This document shows, one piece after another, positions 16,378 to 32,199 of a DNA stretch of 64,000 bases. Below the pieces are notes generated by a model that worked only from the letters and a program-made list of their open reading frames with translations, was not told the origin of the DNA and made no database searches. This DNA comes from Cruorifilaria tuberocauda (lineage: Eukaryota; Nematoda; Chromadorea; Rhabditida; Onchocercidae): NCBI GenBank assembly GCA_013365365.1, contig JABVXU010000203.1, positions 31,428 to 95,427 on the forward strand, written 5' to 3'. Both the position numbers and the translations under genes were made by a program. Position 1 is the stretch's first letter. Every line of letters starts with the position of its first letter.

Positions 16378-18231
16378 TAGGAGTGCTAAAATATCGTAGG
16401 TAAACAAGGCGCGAAACATGATTACGACATAAACAGTCTGCATTATCAGAAATTAGTAACTTACCATCATCAGCCAACCACTAAGCTCAAATCAACCGTC
16501 CAGAATTTTTCGTATAAATTAAACTAATGCAATCATATATTTTAATATCATTTTAAGCTGCCACTTCATCGATTACCTTCCACTATGTTCTCAAACTTTT
16601 GAATGATACTCATTTCTTATGATCAAGTGATAAAATCATCCCACATTTCAATGGAAACGTGGTGATACCCAGAGAAAAAAATTGTGACATCAACCTGCGA
16701 CACCGAGAAATAGAAAAGACTGAAATATGATGCAGTCTCGATTTGCTGAATGTGTGTCATTCGTTGAGAACAGCTAGAAGCAATCATTGCTCAATCTGTC
16801 GAAGCTACTGCACGGTGGTATGGGAATGAAGCTCTCTTCTGAGTAATTTCCAGATCTCTTCTGTTTCACGGTGTTACGAAACTAATATGATGAATCGAGC
16901 GAATATTCTGCAGATTTATTCGTTTTCTTGGTAGTTTTTTCTTTACTTTAACGGTTCTCCGTAATAAAATCAACTGAATTATGTGGGATGAAGAATTAAT
17001 AACTTGACAGTTAATTAAGAAGGATCTAGAAACTCACAATATAATCTGCAGTTTTCGTTGATCACGTTTCATTCTTAAAAATATCCAGGTAATATCTTAA
17101 TAGACTCGTAATTTTTGCGTAATAACCCTGGTAATTTCTGTTATAAGCACATATTATTCTCTATCATTCTTTTTATAACAGACTGACGAATAGAAACGGC
17201 TGAAGGCAGATTATGCATGAACAATCCAGTATGAAAATAAGTAATGAGAAGGAATAATAATTCCAAAGAATTTTGTTTTATAAAGCTAACGAACTACATT
17301 CTAAACTTCTATAACTCACATCTAATATTATCTCTTGGTGATCTGGTCGTTAGTGGTGGAAGTTATTGGTTCAGAGTGAAATGATGACTTTTCAAAATGA
17401 TAATTGTTTGTGCATAATTTCAAGCTGTATAAATATGAGCAGGATATTGAAGAGTAGAAAGAAACGAAATGATTTCTTGGTGGAAGTTACAACTAGAGGA
17501 ATCTTGACTGGATCCATTGATTATGTGATTATTGTTGAAGTTCTTGCGAAGGATCATATTTTCTCAACAATTTTTGTCCACAAATAATAACTCAAAATTC
17601 TGGGAGATAAACGAGAAAGAAATAAATTGATTGCATAGCAGTGCTTTCGTAATTTGAAAAAAGATATTTTAGGATGTAGTCCGGAAATTTACTGACTTGT
17701 TCAACATCAATTTTCGTATCTTCATTGGCCTCTTCGAACAGTCGCATTACTTCACGCAGTTACCTCAGAGCAAAGTACTGTTATTACGATTATCTTTCCA
17801 CTTTTATTTAATTTTCATGACATTAAATGATAATTAACGAGTGGCCTAATTTATAAAGTGATTTTAATGAAAAATTTCATCGCCCTCACCTTTGAGTTTT
17901 TTCGGCAGTCTTTTCTATATAATAAATTAGGAAAAGAAAAAAGAAGATAGGAAAGTTCTGTTCTTTCACTGGCTTGCATAATGCAGTGCTAGTTTATTAT
18001 TCGTATATTATAAGTATACTTTTAACCTGCGACAAGATAATTTCATCTTTGGAAGAGTTTTAGAGGTTATGCAGTATTGTCCTTGCATTGTTTGTGGTGA
18101 ATGTTTCGAATGACTTAGCATTATATATGATGTTTCCATATCGCTTTTCATCATATTTCTTTTGGTGAGTCATTTTATTGTATGATCAAATTACTCAATT
18201 ATTATCGACTAATGCTTGTTCAAGAGCATTC
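16378..18231. other. Non-coding interval with one orphan exon-like block
   Basis: About 1.85 kb upstream of the F-box/WD40 gene. The only protein-like signal is the minus-strand block at 17697-17777, listed separately. The ORF at 17366-17587 has no recognisable motif. Confidence 0.45.
17697..17777 (-). other. Orphan exon-like block with in-frame stop
   Basis: Read on the minus strand, an ACAG acceptor is followed by YFALR, a TAA, then LREVMRLFEEANEDTKIDVEQ-like helical sequence and a GTCAGT donor. The block is 81 nt, a multiple of three. It also contains ATG after the stop (MRLFEEANED...). It could be a 5' exon of an upstream-initiated F-box/WD40 isoform, a relic of another gene, or chance. 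Phase 0 at the donor does not join the known first exon in frame. I do not recognise the protein family. Confidence 0.3.
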
Positions 18232-19638
18232 ATGAAGAGTAGGGCATGAATTGTTTTGTCTTCACCTCAAGTTTAACGTTATTGATTGCAGACATAATAT
18301 TGTTTACCGGAATTTAAAACATGTTGTACCGATGTTTTAGGTGTATAAGAAGCGTATAATTTTGTCTGATATTATAAATTTCTTTTGAAAGACTTGTTTT
18401 TGACTTCTAAGTTCTATAGCAACTGTATTATTTGTAATCCTACATGCACCATAGTATCCTGATAAGATTTAACGAAAGGTTTGATTCTGATTGAAAAAGT
18501 CTCGATTGAAGATTTTAGTTTAGTTCAACGATAGTTTCTTTTCGTCCCCAATTATTTGTAATGAGAAATTTTGCTTTTTGGATTTAAATGTTTCTCTTTC
18601 AAGACATACAGATCGTTGGAGCTGTTGCATAAACTATTTTTGTAAAGTTATAATTAGTGTTTCTTTGGTTAGTGATGCTCTGTTGTGCAGGGAACACTCC
18701 TGGCAAATGTGTTGCTGGATTTTTGTTTGAGGAACAGGATTTGTTCTTGAGGAAAACTATTGTCCATAATCTTCGTTGGTGCTGATGTTATACTTTTCAC
18801 TTTAGCCGACCAGTTTTTGAAGGATCTCACAATAGAGAAATATGAAAAGAGTATACAGGCGTTATATATTTTGCATTCCAATCCAGGTTTGATTTTTCAG
18901 CATATTTCAAAAGTTATTCTTGCATTGTTTGCTAAAATCGGCGATTTCAGAAGCCTGTAAGATTGGGTTCTATTTAAGAGTATAAGGAATCAACGAGTGG
19001 GAATAATGATGCATTCTCTCTTGCATATTGTTTTAGGTCATCTGTTTATTTGTTCTACAAAATTTCATCTGTATGTTGCTTACTTTTTACTAATTAACCT
19101 TGTTAAATCTTGTTAGGAATATTTTTACTACTGCTGTCAGCGTTATTGTTAGCTTATGTGGGCATATACCAAGAAGGTGAACGTTGTACATATGGGAATC
19201 ACTCACAAGAAGCGCTGTTTTTTATTGTAAGTTTAATGTTTTCTGTTGCATTTTCTTAATACTATCTAATAAAAAAAAAGTTGTTCTAAGTTTGTTGAAA
19301 ACAAAATTTGCATGTAGAAAATTTGGCATTACCAGGTTTTCTTCTCTTTTGTAATGATATTTGGTAAGCGGTAATCATTTCAACAATTTGGACACTCTTT
19401 TCGTTTTTGGTCTGCTTTCCCGCGGTTTATGTTTATTGTTTGTGTGGTTTTGAATTGCATATTCCACTCAGTAGTTTTTTGTTTATTAATAAATTTTATT
19501 ATTTTGAACAACGTCGCATGTTGCCACCACTTATTTGAATAATTATTTGTTTTGATTGTAAATTTACAGGTGGATTTGTATCACGAATGTGCATGCGCTT
19601 ATTTCGCTGACCACATCACTGAATGTAGCAATGATTAG
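18232..19638 (+). CDS. Candidate 61-aa secreted cysteine-containing peptide
   Basis: Two exons are clear. 19117-19226 encodes IFLLLLSALLLAYVGIYQ then EGERCTYGNHSQEALFFI. 19570-19638 encodes VDLYHECACAYFADHITEC and ends SND-stop. Both have good acceptors (TTGTTAG, TTTACAG), the first has a GTAAGT donor, and they join in phase 0. The first exon opens in phase 1, so a start exon is needed. An ATG AAG A before a GTAGGG donor at 18232-18238 completes it to MKRIFLLLL, a textbook signal peptide; this junction is inferred and the 878-bp intron is the weakest point. The mature peptide would be about 43 aa with four cysteines, possibly two disulfides. No family recognised; it could be a secreted effector, antimicrobial or structural peptide. 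Confidence 0.45.
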
Positions 19639-20645
19639 AACGCTAAGGAAATTTTTATCGATGTTTTTTTCAATTATTTTATGCAACAGTCACGTTTATG
19701 CATTGTGTAGGCTGTCTCCTTATATTACTGTATTACTGGACACCGTCTTCGTGCGATTTCAAATTCAAGCTTGCACCGAATAAATGTGCCTAAAGGCTAG
19801 GGTAGAATAAATTTCATATAAATTTGAATTATCAATCGGAAATATTAGAATTATGCTCGAGTTCTTCAGTGTTTTACAATAAGCCCATTTCTGATGTCGT
19901 CTTCATTCTTCCTACTTTCTAATGTATTCCTATTGTCCCATTTCCTTTTGTTCCGCAATTTTCAGAAACTTTCGCTATTAATGGAATCATTTTTTGTTCT
20001 TCTTATTGTAACTGCTTCTGATCATCTAGTGACATTTTAGAGTTATCATTTTTTATTTATTCAGTTATTATGACCTTCTATCCAGAATATAAGTGTAATA
20101 AGCATAATGAACATTGACATGGAGATGAAATGCTAGTAGAGCAGTTGCTGGTTTTGAAAGAAGTAATCATTAGATAATAACACTATAATATCTCAGAATA
20201 AGAAAGAATTTCCCTCCTTCATTACAACATCTTTACTGTCACGAAGAAAAACACGAAAAAAAAAAGATAATTAAAGAAATAAGGATGAAAACCGGAAAAA
20301 TTATTGCCGGTTCAGTTAGAATTTTGATTCCTCTTGTCAACAACAATTGATCGCATCTACTTCGAAATAGTTAAATTTTTCTTACAATACACAAATTATG
20401 TGGGAGCACAAATTGTGTATAATTTATTGTAGTGTGCCCAGTTTTAGAACGCTGCTTTTCTCTTTCCGTAGGTTTGAAGGTAGAAGTAATTTTTTTATAT
20501 TCTATCATCTGTTATTGATTTTTCTTTTGCACATTAGAAATTTCATCCTACTGTTTGCTTCAAACAAGTGTGAATTTTTTGGATACAACATGATCAAATT
20601 ACAAATGTTGTTTGCAATTTTTTTCATCCCAACTTTTTATATAAA

Positions 20646-21026
20646 ATGAGGACAAATCTTTATATCTTTTCAAGGATTTTTATTTACTCCCTTCTCCTCA
20701 TTTTTTGCTTGCAAAGTTTTTGTAAGACATGTTCGAAGCTACGGGAACAATTTATTTTTCGTTCTTTTCTTATTGGTCGTCATTTCACATTTTCAAGTAT
20801 TTTTCAGAAAGTTCCGACAAATGTAGTAATCGTACTTTAATTCATTTACAAGGCTTAGGATATGGTAGAGGAAGTATCGCATTTGTAAGCGGTTTATTTA
20901 TTCATATTAGCTCCTAAATTTGGTTGAAAGCAATTGAAATAAAAATTTTAGGTGTTTCTGAGGAAGAGGAAAAGTGGAGTAGTTTGTTTTTCTAGCAGGG
21001 CACATTATCTATTTCTTACCATATGA
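20646..21026 (+). CDS. Candidate 60-aa secreted peptide
   Basis: Exons 20646-20721, 20853-20884 and 20952-21026 join in phase. Exon 1 starts MRTNLYIFSRIFIY and continues into SLLLIFCLQSF, a signal-peptide-like hydrophobic stretch ending at a GTAAGA donor. Exon 2 is a 32-nt Gly-rich piece (LGYGRGSIAF) with an AAG acceptor and GTAAGC donor. Exon 3 begins VFLRKRKSG and ends FLTI-stop after a TTTTAG acceptor. The predicted product is a short basic peptide with two cysteines after cleavage. Hydrophobic ORFs arise easily in T-rich DNA, so this model may be chance. Its support is the consistent phase and splice sites and the similar candidate 1 kb upstream. Confidence 0.25.
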
Positions 21027-22841
21027 AGTATTGTGTCAGTTTTGTCATGATTCTGCAAGCGTTCAATGTTTTCATATCTCGAGTGCCAAAAAAGAAAAGT
21101 CATGATATGAATGATACTTTTTCATTTATTTCTTTTCGTTACATATTATGATTCCGTGTTGATTTATCATGTTTTTGTTTCCAAAAATCTCAATGATTTA
21201 TATCTACAATGCTGTCATTTTAATGAGGTCCAGCTTCCTACTGATAATAGTAAGTTTCTGTGAAGATTTTATCAATTAAAATTAAGCAATAGGTTTATTA
21301 AGTGAAACACCGTTCCACGGAATTGGTTTTATTCATTAATCATTTTTTGTCTTCTAGTTGAATAAACGATGAAAATACGTATTGTTCTGATATTACCCAG
21401 AATTATTAGATGGAATTATAATAAATAGGATAAACAATGGTTTGTTTTTCGCTTGATTGACGATTTTAGCATATTTTTGGCTGTTTAATTTTTACGATGA
21501 ATCATTTAATAATCCTAAATAAATACTTGAAATTGCTGAATAGCGGATAACATTTGTACCGCAGGTTGATAGACATTATCACTCCTTCATTTGTGGAATA
21601 TGTTATAGTAATCGCTTTTTTTAATCTAATTCATTAATATCACATCGAGAATTTCATTCAATTCTCAAAATACCTGTTTGTTAAGCTGATATGAAGGGAT
21701 TTATCAAGAAGGAAAAAGATTGTTTAGAAGTTAAAGATACACAAGCAGATTGAAAGAGAAAGGACTATTTATCAAAGTGGTCAAGCATTAGTTTCTATTT
21801 TTTTTTTATATTGTTTGACTTATTTGCTATATTAGTTCTATCATTCAGTATGATTTCATGTGCTCCTACAATATTGCACTTTTTTATTCTGCTGTGCCAC
21901 GTAGTATCATCTCGAAAAATCAGTAAAAAGCATTGAAGTGATCGAGGAACTCAATTTTGGGAAATTTATTGAAGTCAGTATTTTACTTTTGTATTAATAA
22001 ATCTGAACCATAATTCTAAGTATTATTAACCATAATTACAAGTATCATTAACAACTCAATTGAAATGTTCAAAATTTGGAGTCGCCGTCCTTAACTGTTC
22101 ACTCCCGAAAGAAAGGAGTTAATTAAATCAATTTAGAAATAATGAAGTTACTTAAAAGGTAATTACCATATCGCATATTAACTTATGCTACTTTCTGGAT
22201 ATGCATGTTTAAAAGCAGGTAAAATAAATGAATTTAATTGTTGGAATTTTCATTATCCCTTATGTTTAACCTGGAAGGGAATAATATTTTCCCTCATTCA
22301 TTTAATACTGAATTCGATAGATATCTTGTTGATTGGGCAAAGAGCTAATTGGAATTTCGATAACATAAATATGATTAATTATTAATTGCTGTCATGCAAT
22401 AAAAATTCAAGCAATCGTTTTTATATTTGATAACACATGATAGTTACTGGAAATTTGCCAATGTCAAAATTACGTTTTTTTCTCGTTATAACTATATTAT
22501 AATTGTTTTTAATAGTACAATAGTCATAATATTCGATATTTAGCAACAATGATAATTTCTTTCTTCTATTCCTGCAATAACATCAATAATTTGCTCATTT
22601 TTACTGCTTATTAAAGTTGGCATTTGAGAAGTTATCAATAGCTTATGTAAATACCTGTTGAAAAATTTTACGTAAGGTGAGAAAAATAAAGCCATTTGTT
22701 TTATTAAAATATTAATATGTAGAAATGGTTTATTTTGTTTGTGAGTAATTTTCGTGTGGGTTGGTTGATTCATAACCAACAAGTGATTTTTCGATTCCTG
22801 CTGGTTTATAATACTTTATTGTGTTGCTTAATGCAATAAAA
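21027..22841. other. AT-rich interval upstream of GMDS
   Basis: About 1.8 kb with no gene I can support. It includes a two-copy tandem repeat of roughly 22 nt at about 22008-22051 (ACCATAATT...AAGTAT.ATTA). The 3' part should hold the GMDS promoter. Confidence 0.5.
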
Positions 22842-25662
<2,821 letters not shown>

Positions 25663-25861
25663 AAAAATAATCCGTAATAAAAACGTTTGTTCTCATGAAT
25701 ATGTACAAACACATAGATAGTAGTCACTCTGCTACCTCCCTTCCCCTCTCTTTTTATACGAACAAATTTTTCCGTCGTCAATTGTTTATATGATTACATG
25801 ATGTTGAGATACAAGAGACCCATAAAACATTGAAATAATGTTACAAATTAACAGTGGAACT

Positions 25862-26314
<453 letters not shown>

Positions 26315-28350
26315 TGACGTGAATAATATATTAATACGATACAATCTGAAGAAAAAAACATAACCTAGGAGTTGTAAAACCTTTCCAACAACATTTGAAC
26401 CCTTTCGTTTTGTCTTTGGCTTTTCACAACATAGACATTATTCATCACTAGTAGCATTCTTGGTAGATACTTTAGTTAAAACTTGAAACCCTATGACTAT
26501 TTTTCGAATAAATCTAAAACCTGAACGACTTGTGAGAGCACAAATGACTTAATACTAACCGATATGTTACTCGACAAACAAGACGAATAATCCACAACAG
26601 AAATAGGTGTCTTTTTAAATCGTTATCAAAATTAAATAGGATAGTACTAGTAACACCATTACTGTTATCTACGATTCTTATCAATCCTGGATTGCGGAAA
26701 TTGATCGAAAGGAACGACCAGAAGTCCTCTCTTCTCTAACTTCGAGATTCTGAGTGTAATTCAAATCCCGCAAACTTATTATTATTTATACTGGAATAAC
26801 ACTCATATAAAACACATCCGGAACTCAAAAACTGCCCATCCTGCTGTTCAGAACATATAGCGATGCGCGTTTACGACAAACAGTAACATTGATGGGCTTG
26901 GTCTGAACCATTATGAAAACTGTAACCATCTTTACTGTTGTCTCTGAGAAGAGAGTTGAAGAGGTAATAGAGTTGGTAATCTCCTAAACCTAAACGTGAA
27001 TAAATGATGGAACAAGTTATTCTCTTACTTGCCATGCAATTTTCAATCTTTTCCACTCAGAGCTTACAAATCCTGAACTGATAATAAGACTACTAGCTAT
27101 CTATTTTAATTGAAAGCTAAAATAGTTGGATAACGTTAGGTTATTACTATTTGTTATATGCTCTGATAGTAAGCACAGGCGTCACCTAAGAGAGAACGTT
27201 GAACAATAAACAAATATAATTTAGTTCGTCCTCCATTCCTGGAATTTTCCGTTCCGAAATATTGCTAATTTGATAGAAATTGAAGTCGTTTTAAATTTTA
27301 ATGAATTTTTGAAATATTTGAAGCTATAACTCATATCATGATGTATGCGTTTATTGATTTCATGTAAAATATCACAAAAATACTTTTTTCAAATGGACTT
27401 GACAAGAGGCAATAAAATGAAAGACATGAAATATGTCAAGCAGTTGAATATGAGGCACATTCAATGAAACAGCTTTCTTGTATTATTGTCCAGAATTTGT
27501 CATGAAAACATGAATTCAAAAGTAAGTGAACACGAGTGAAATTCTAAAACGGAACCTTGCGATGATTTTAAATTCGATCGTTAAAAAATTAACTACAAGA
27601 ATTCGGGAAAATTATATATAACAGATTGGATACGTTATTTTTAAGTACAAGTCTTTTCTATTGTGAATAGAATATATGGGCAGAATATAACAGGGAAATA
27701 TGATCATCCTAAAAAAAGAAAAGAAAAGCAATGAAAATCTCTACATTTTCAGCAAAAAACGTCAAAACAGTATCACAAACTCTTTCATCTTTAATTTAAA
27801 AAAAAATAAATTTCCGGTTAAATGCAAAAAGACAATGGATTAAATCTCAGAATCTCGAAAGATTACCAATTTTCATTGAGATCGAAAACATGTGCATTCC
27901 ATGATGAGGGCGTCAAGACACATACTATATATTTAAATATTGTGCGAAACTATTCAATATTGTAACTTTCAACTAACGCATCATTTTTCACTTACAACTT
28001 TTTCCATCAATAAATTAAATGTTGCCTAGATTAAACAGATTTTTACAAAAAGAGATTCATAGCAAGTCAAATGAACTAAAGAATATCATTGAAACGAGGT
28101 AAAACTATCAACAGGCTATATTGTTTCAATCTGCTGTTAAACCAACTCAATATGGACGCACGAAATAGAAAATGGTAAAAGTTAAAAAAAAATTTAATCT
28201 TTCGTACATCATTTGAACAAAAAAGAATAGGCTTTGAAATATCTTTAGTCTTCAAAACTTCGAAACTTTGAAGTTTTTCCTTCCTAACAGAAATTTAATT
28301 TCTCTGCAAATAGCTCAGCCAACTCATACAAAATTCAATATTTTCCAACA
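26315..28350. other. Gene-free interval
   Basis: About 2 kb between the TMA7 start and the stop of the SLC35A transporter. No exon, RNA gene or repeat that I can support. It should contain the TMA7 promoter. Confidence 0.5.
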
Positions 28351-30764
28351 CTATGAAGAATTTGAAGAAGAATATAAGAAAATACTGATGATAACCAATC
28401 CGGTTCCAAATAAAAATAATGGATTCGGAATGAAATCGAATAGATATATTGATGCTATCATACTAATAATGATAGCAGCAGATGTCGCAAAATTTTTCGC
28501 TATATTGCCAGAATATTTAATACATACTGCAACGGATAAGCCACCAACGCAATACCAGAAAACAACAATCCAAACTAGTATATCAAAACCGTACAGCATA
28601 CCTTCATTAAAAATTGTCTCATGATCCTGAAAGACATTTTTATACAAAAAGTCTTGCCGAGAATTTTTTGAATATATTGTATTAACGAAAGATGTTGGGG
28701 TAGAACATGTTTCTTGAAGTTTCAAGACAAAATTATCTATCTAAATAAACACATGACGTGAATTAGGAAGACCAACAATGTGGTCAGTAGATGAATTACG
28801 TAAAATCACGGTCGACAATACCAGCTTCTTTTCATGAACGACTAAATCTATATAATAATGATATTATCGAATGAGTATTGTACTGAGTTGTCGTTTTAAC
28901 AATTTCTGTGATCTTAATGACTTATTTATCAACAGAAAAAATTTCCGCCTTTTTCATTTGAGTTAAGATTACAAAAAAAAAAAAAGAGTTTTTTATAACA
29001 TAATATGACGATAAGCATAGAATTTCATATTTTGTACATATTTATAAGTCAATACCTTCATAATGGAAGCGGTGAAACTTGAAGGTATTCCAAACATCGC
29101 CAACTGCACATTGCGCATCCACACCGATACAGATGGACTGGTTTTCAAAATTTTTTCGAAATATATTCCTGCAAAACCGGAAAGAATGCATGCAGAAACA
29201 GAAGCCAAAAGTCCTGAAAGGAATAGAAAATTACCACTTGCAAATTATCAGCTATTCTAGTGTTTAAAAATCCTTCGGCAAATACAGATACTAATCTTCG
29301 TTTTCACAATTACTTACTTGTAAATGCAGTTTAAGGATTGTTTAATTATTCTTTACAATTGTAAAATGACGAAAGTTTTGGAACCGCTTTTCTTATGGTG
29401 ACCAATCAGGAAAACTACTGTCACCTAAATAAGGATCATTTAAAGGCGACGCTTTCTTTGTTTCATGCTGATCCAACTGAACAAGACATATGCCAACAAA
29501 AAGTACACCAAGAGATAACCACTGCCTCCTAGTAATGGTTCTTTTTAACATAATTATTGCAAATATTGCTGTTGTGAAAATTTTCAATTGTGCCATCACC
29601 TGGAAAATGTATACTCATATTTCTTCCTTTAAAATTACAAGAAAACTATTTCTTTTGACTAATACAAAATTATAAAGTGAAAAAGTAACCATGTATGCTG
29701 CTGCCTCTAAATGAGATGCTGCTACGTAAAAGAGATTATTTTGTACAATATAAATCACTGCAGGGATGCAAACTTTGAAAGTGTCTTTCGAATTGCAAAA
29801 AACTTCCCGTTTCACAAGATCCAACATACTGAAATTCATTTTCGAGCATAATCGAATAACACTTAACTGTGGAATTGAAGTTTATTTTTAGTCTTTGAAA
29901 TAAATAAAATGATAACAACTGTACGATCCCATTTTCTAGCTTAACAGTTTTATCTTTTATGAAATCAGCTAAATATAGAAAACAACATAACTGTTTCTAA
30001 GTCTCGCTCAATAATCTCGCTAATTTCGTATAGTATTAGCATTGTGTATCGTTTGATACGATATAGTATGGTACTGAATATGATGCTAGTGTGATATTAA
30101 TATGGTATATTACGGTAACAATACTGTAAGATTATTTAAAGAAAAAAATGCCTATTCCTAAAATATTACAATCCCATTTGCCAGCTTGAAAGTGTTATCT
30201 GTTATGCTAAATATAGAAAAAATCAGCTAAATATAGAAAGCAATTAAAACCTTCTTAGAACTGCATATGTTTGGGAAACTTTTAATCTTCGAGGAAATTT
30301 CTAAACATAAAGTTAAATAACCTGCTTACGCTCTTTTCCTCAAAAATGATGCAAAGTAGACAGATGATTAATTTGAGAATTTCAGTGAAAAATACAGCAA
30401 CTGATGGAAGAAACACTTTCTCGACAACTCGTATTCTCGAATACCGCAATAATAATGTATGCGCTGAATTTTGTAGGGTTAACCATATCAAAACACTTAA
30501 CTGTAGGATTATTCCCGGACTTCCTGTATGCTTGCGCACCACAGAAATGTTCATCTATAAGGAACGAATAATTAATTTAGATAATTCATTTCTAAGCAAC
30601 CTTTTAATTTTAAAGGTTTCAGAGTTTTTCTACTTAAATATACCAAAAAAAAAAGATTTTAAGTCCATATCGATTAAATACATCGTACTTACGGGATAGA
30701 ATTTCTTGTATTCATCATCCGGCTGTTGATTACGATCAAACAATACTTCATCCTCTCCAATCAT
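28351..30764 (-). CDS. Golgi nucleotide-sugar transporter, SLC35A family
   Basis: Six in-phase exons: 30764-30693, 30554-30322, 29828-29690, 29599-29425, 29213-29056 and 28626-28351, 350 aa, the usual size. About ten hydrophobic segments are visible. Family signatures include [43 protein letters not shown] then [70 protein letters not shown] and a C-terminal [16 protein letters not shown]. These proteins exchange UDP-GlcNAc, UDP-Gal or CMP-sialic acid for the nucleotide monophosphate. It looks closest to the SLC35A3/SLC35A2 branch; substrate cannot be decided by eye. The first exon adds a 24-residue acidic N-terminus before [14 protein letters not shown]; because exon 2 also opens with ATG, an N-terminally shorter form is possible. 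Confidence 0.93.
29923..30262. repeat. Pair of imperfect direct repeats in transporter intron 2
   Basis: Copies at about 29923-30002 and 30169-30262 share ATCCCATTT...CAGCTT, a GTTTTATCTTTTATG-like stretch and AATCAGCTAAATATAGAAA, in the same order and orientation. The second copy additionally carries an internal duplication of GCTAAATATAGAAAA. Confidence 0.75.
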
Positions 30765-32199
30765 CGGAATGATTATCAAAATGACCTTCCTAAATTGTAT
30801 TTACATTAGAAAAATAAAAGTTGCGAAGTGTTTGCAGATCATAAAGATCCTCATCAATTATTGAGACTTCGTCTTCCTCTATACATTATGGATTGCAACT
30901 TTGATCTAATCAAATATCAAAAATCAGGAATCAGAAAAATATCTAAATTTGGCATCAAAATCTCGAATTCCAAATATTACTTATGCCAACTTTTGTCCTT
31001 TTCAAAAATTCGTTCCTTCGGCAAACTTTTTAACACATTTAATATTTGATTCGTTCACTGTAAAATTATGACATGAGTGGAGAGGAAATATGCAGTGGTA
31101 ATGTCAAGGTTAAACTGTCGCTGCCACACGAGTAAAAGGTAACCAATGAACGAACTGAACTACCCAAATATAAGAGATAACTGTAGAAGAACGAAGGTCG
31201 TTCAGCATGATCTTAAATAAATCAATCCATGCATAATTTCATCGATGCATTTGGCAACCACCACGGTTTTACTTCTTCATTTCACATTCTGATTCTCTCC
31301 TAACCTAGTTTTTCGCATCCCACTTTCTCTCAAACCCATTTTAAAGTGCCGCAAAACATTACCTGTGTACAAACTACACTGACTGTTCTTAGAACAGTTA
31401 CACTGAACACCTATAAGAAACTACCCTTTCACTACCATCACCTAAAAATCCATTCTACCATTCAAATTCACGCTTATCATTTCTGAAGTCATGTATCCAG
31501 CATATTTTGGATATAGTTCGAAGTTACTAATACGATTTACTTCATTTCAATTTTCATTTTTTGAATATTTTTATCTTAGAAGCTTAAACATCATTTCTTC
31601 CAAAAAGATGACCAAAAAATAACACTGTAATAAAAACAAAACAAACAGCTAACAACAGCGTAGCTTTTAAAATTAGCAGAAAAAAACTGCAGCTTTCTTT
31701 GAAGATTAATAGCGGACAGGGAAAAAAATCGAGTTAAGAATGATGAAAACAGCAATATTGTGAAATATGTGAAAAACTTTATAAGTTGATGAGATATGGA
31801 AACAATGGGAAGTAGAAAGAATGCTTTCAGAAACGGTATATAACGATATATATACGCTTTTCAAGAATGAAATATGGAAATATACAAGCAGATTTCTACA
31901 CAATCGCAACGATGTGCACATCATGCACATCGTGTAAACAGTGCTTGTGATAAAAAAAGTTTTATTTTGCATGAATTTAGAATATTCAGTTGAGACAAAT
32001 GTGCTAAATATGCTTTTCTACCTTATCGCAGCGACAGCTAACTGGCTGATTGAACATTCGTTAACATCCTTAATGGATATGTAATTGTGACACATCAGGA
32101 GAGAGAGGGAGAGAAAGAGACAAAGATGGCAATCCCGCGGGTGAGGAAGTCCAGCAACCATTGATAATGATATAAAGTAATGTCTTCATAATGTGACAT
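30765..32199. other. Spacer between testin and SLC35A genes
   Basis: About 1.4 kb, holding the testin 3' UTR and transporter promoter. Contains a perfect 10-bp inverted repeat ACGATGTGCA / TGCACATCGT with a 5-nt loop at 31909-31933. No gene seen. Confidence 0.5.

Noticed and set aside
20398..20649. 83-codon ORF upstream of the second peptide candidate
   Set aside because: Aromatic, low-complexity and without splice-site support.
28268..28624. 118-codon plus-strand ORF
   Set aside because: Exactly antisense to the last exon of the SLC35A transporter.
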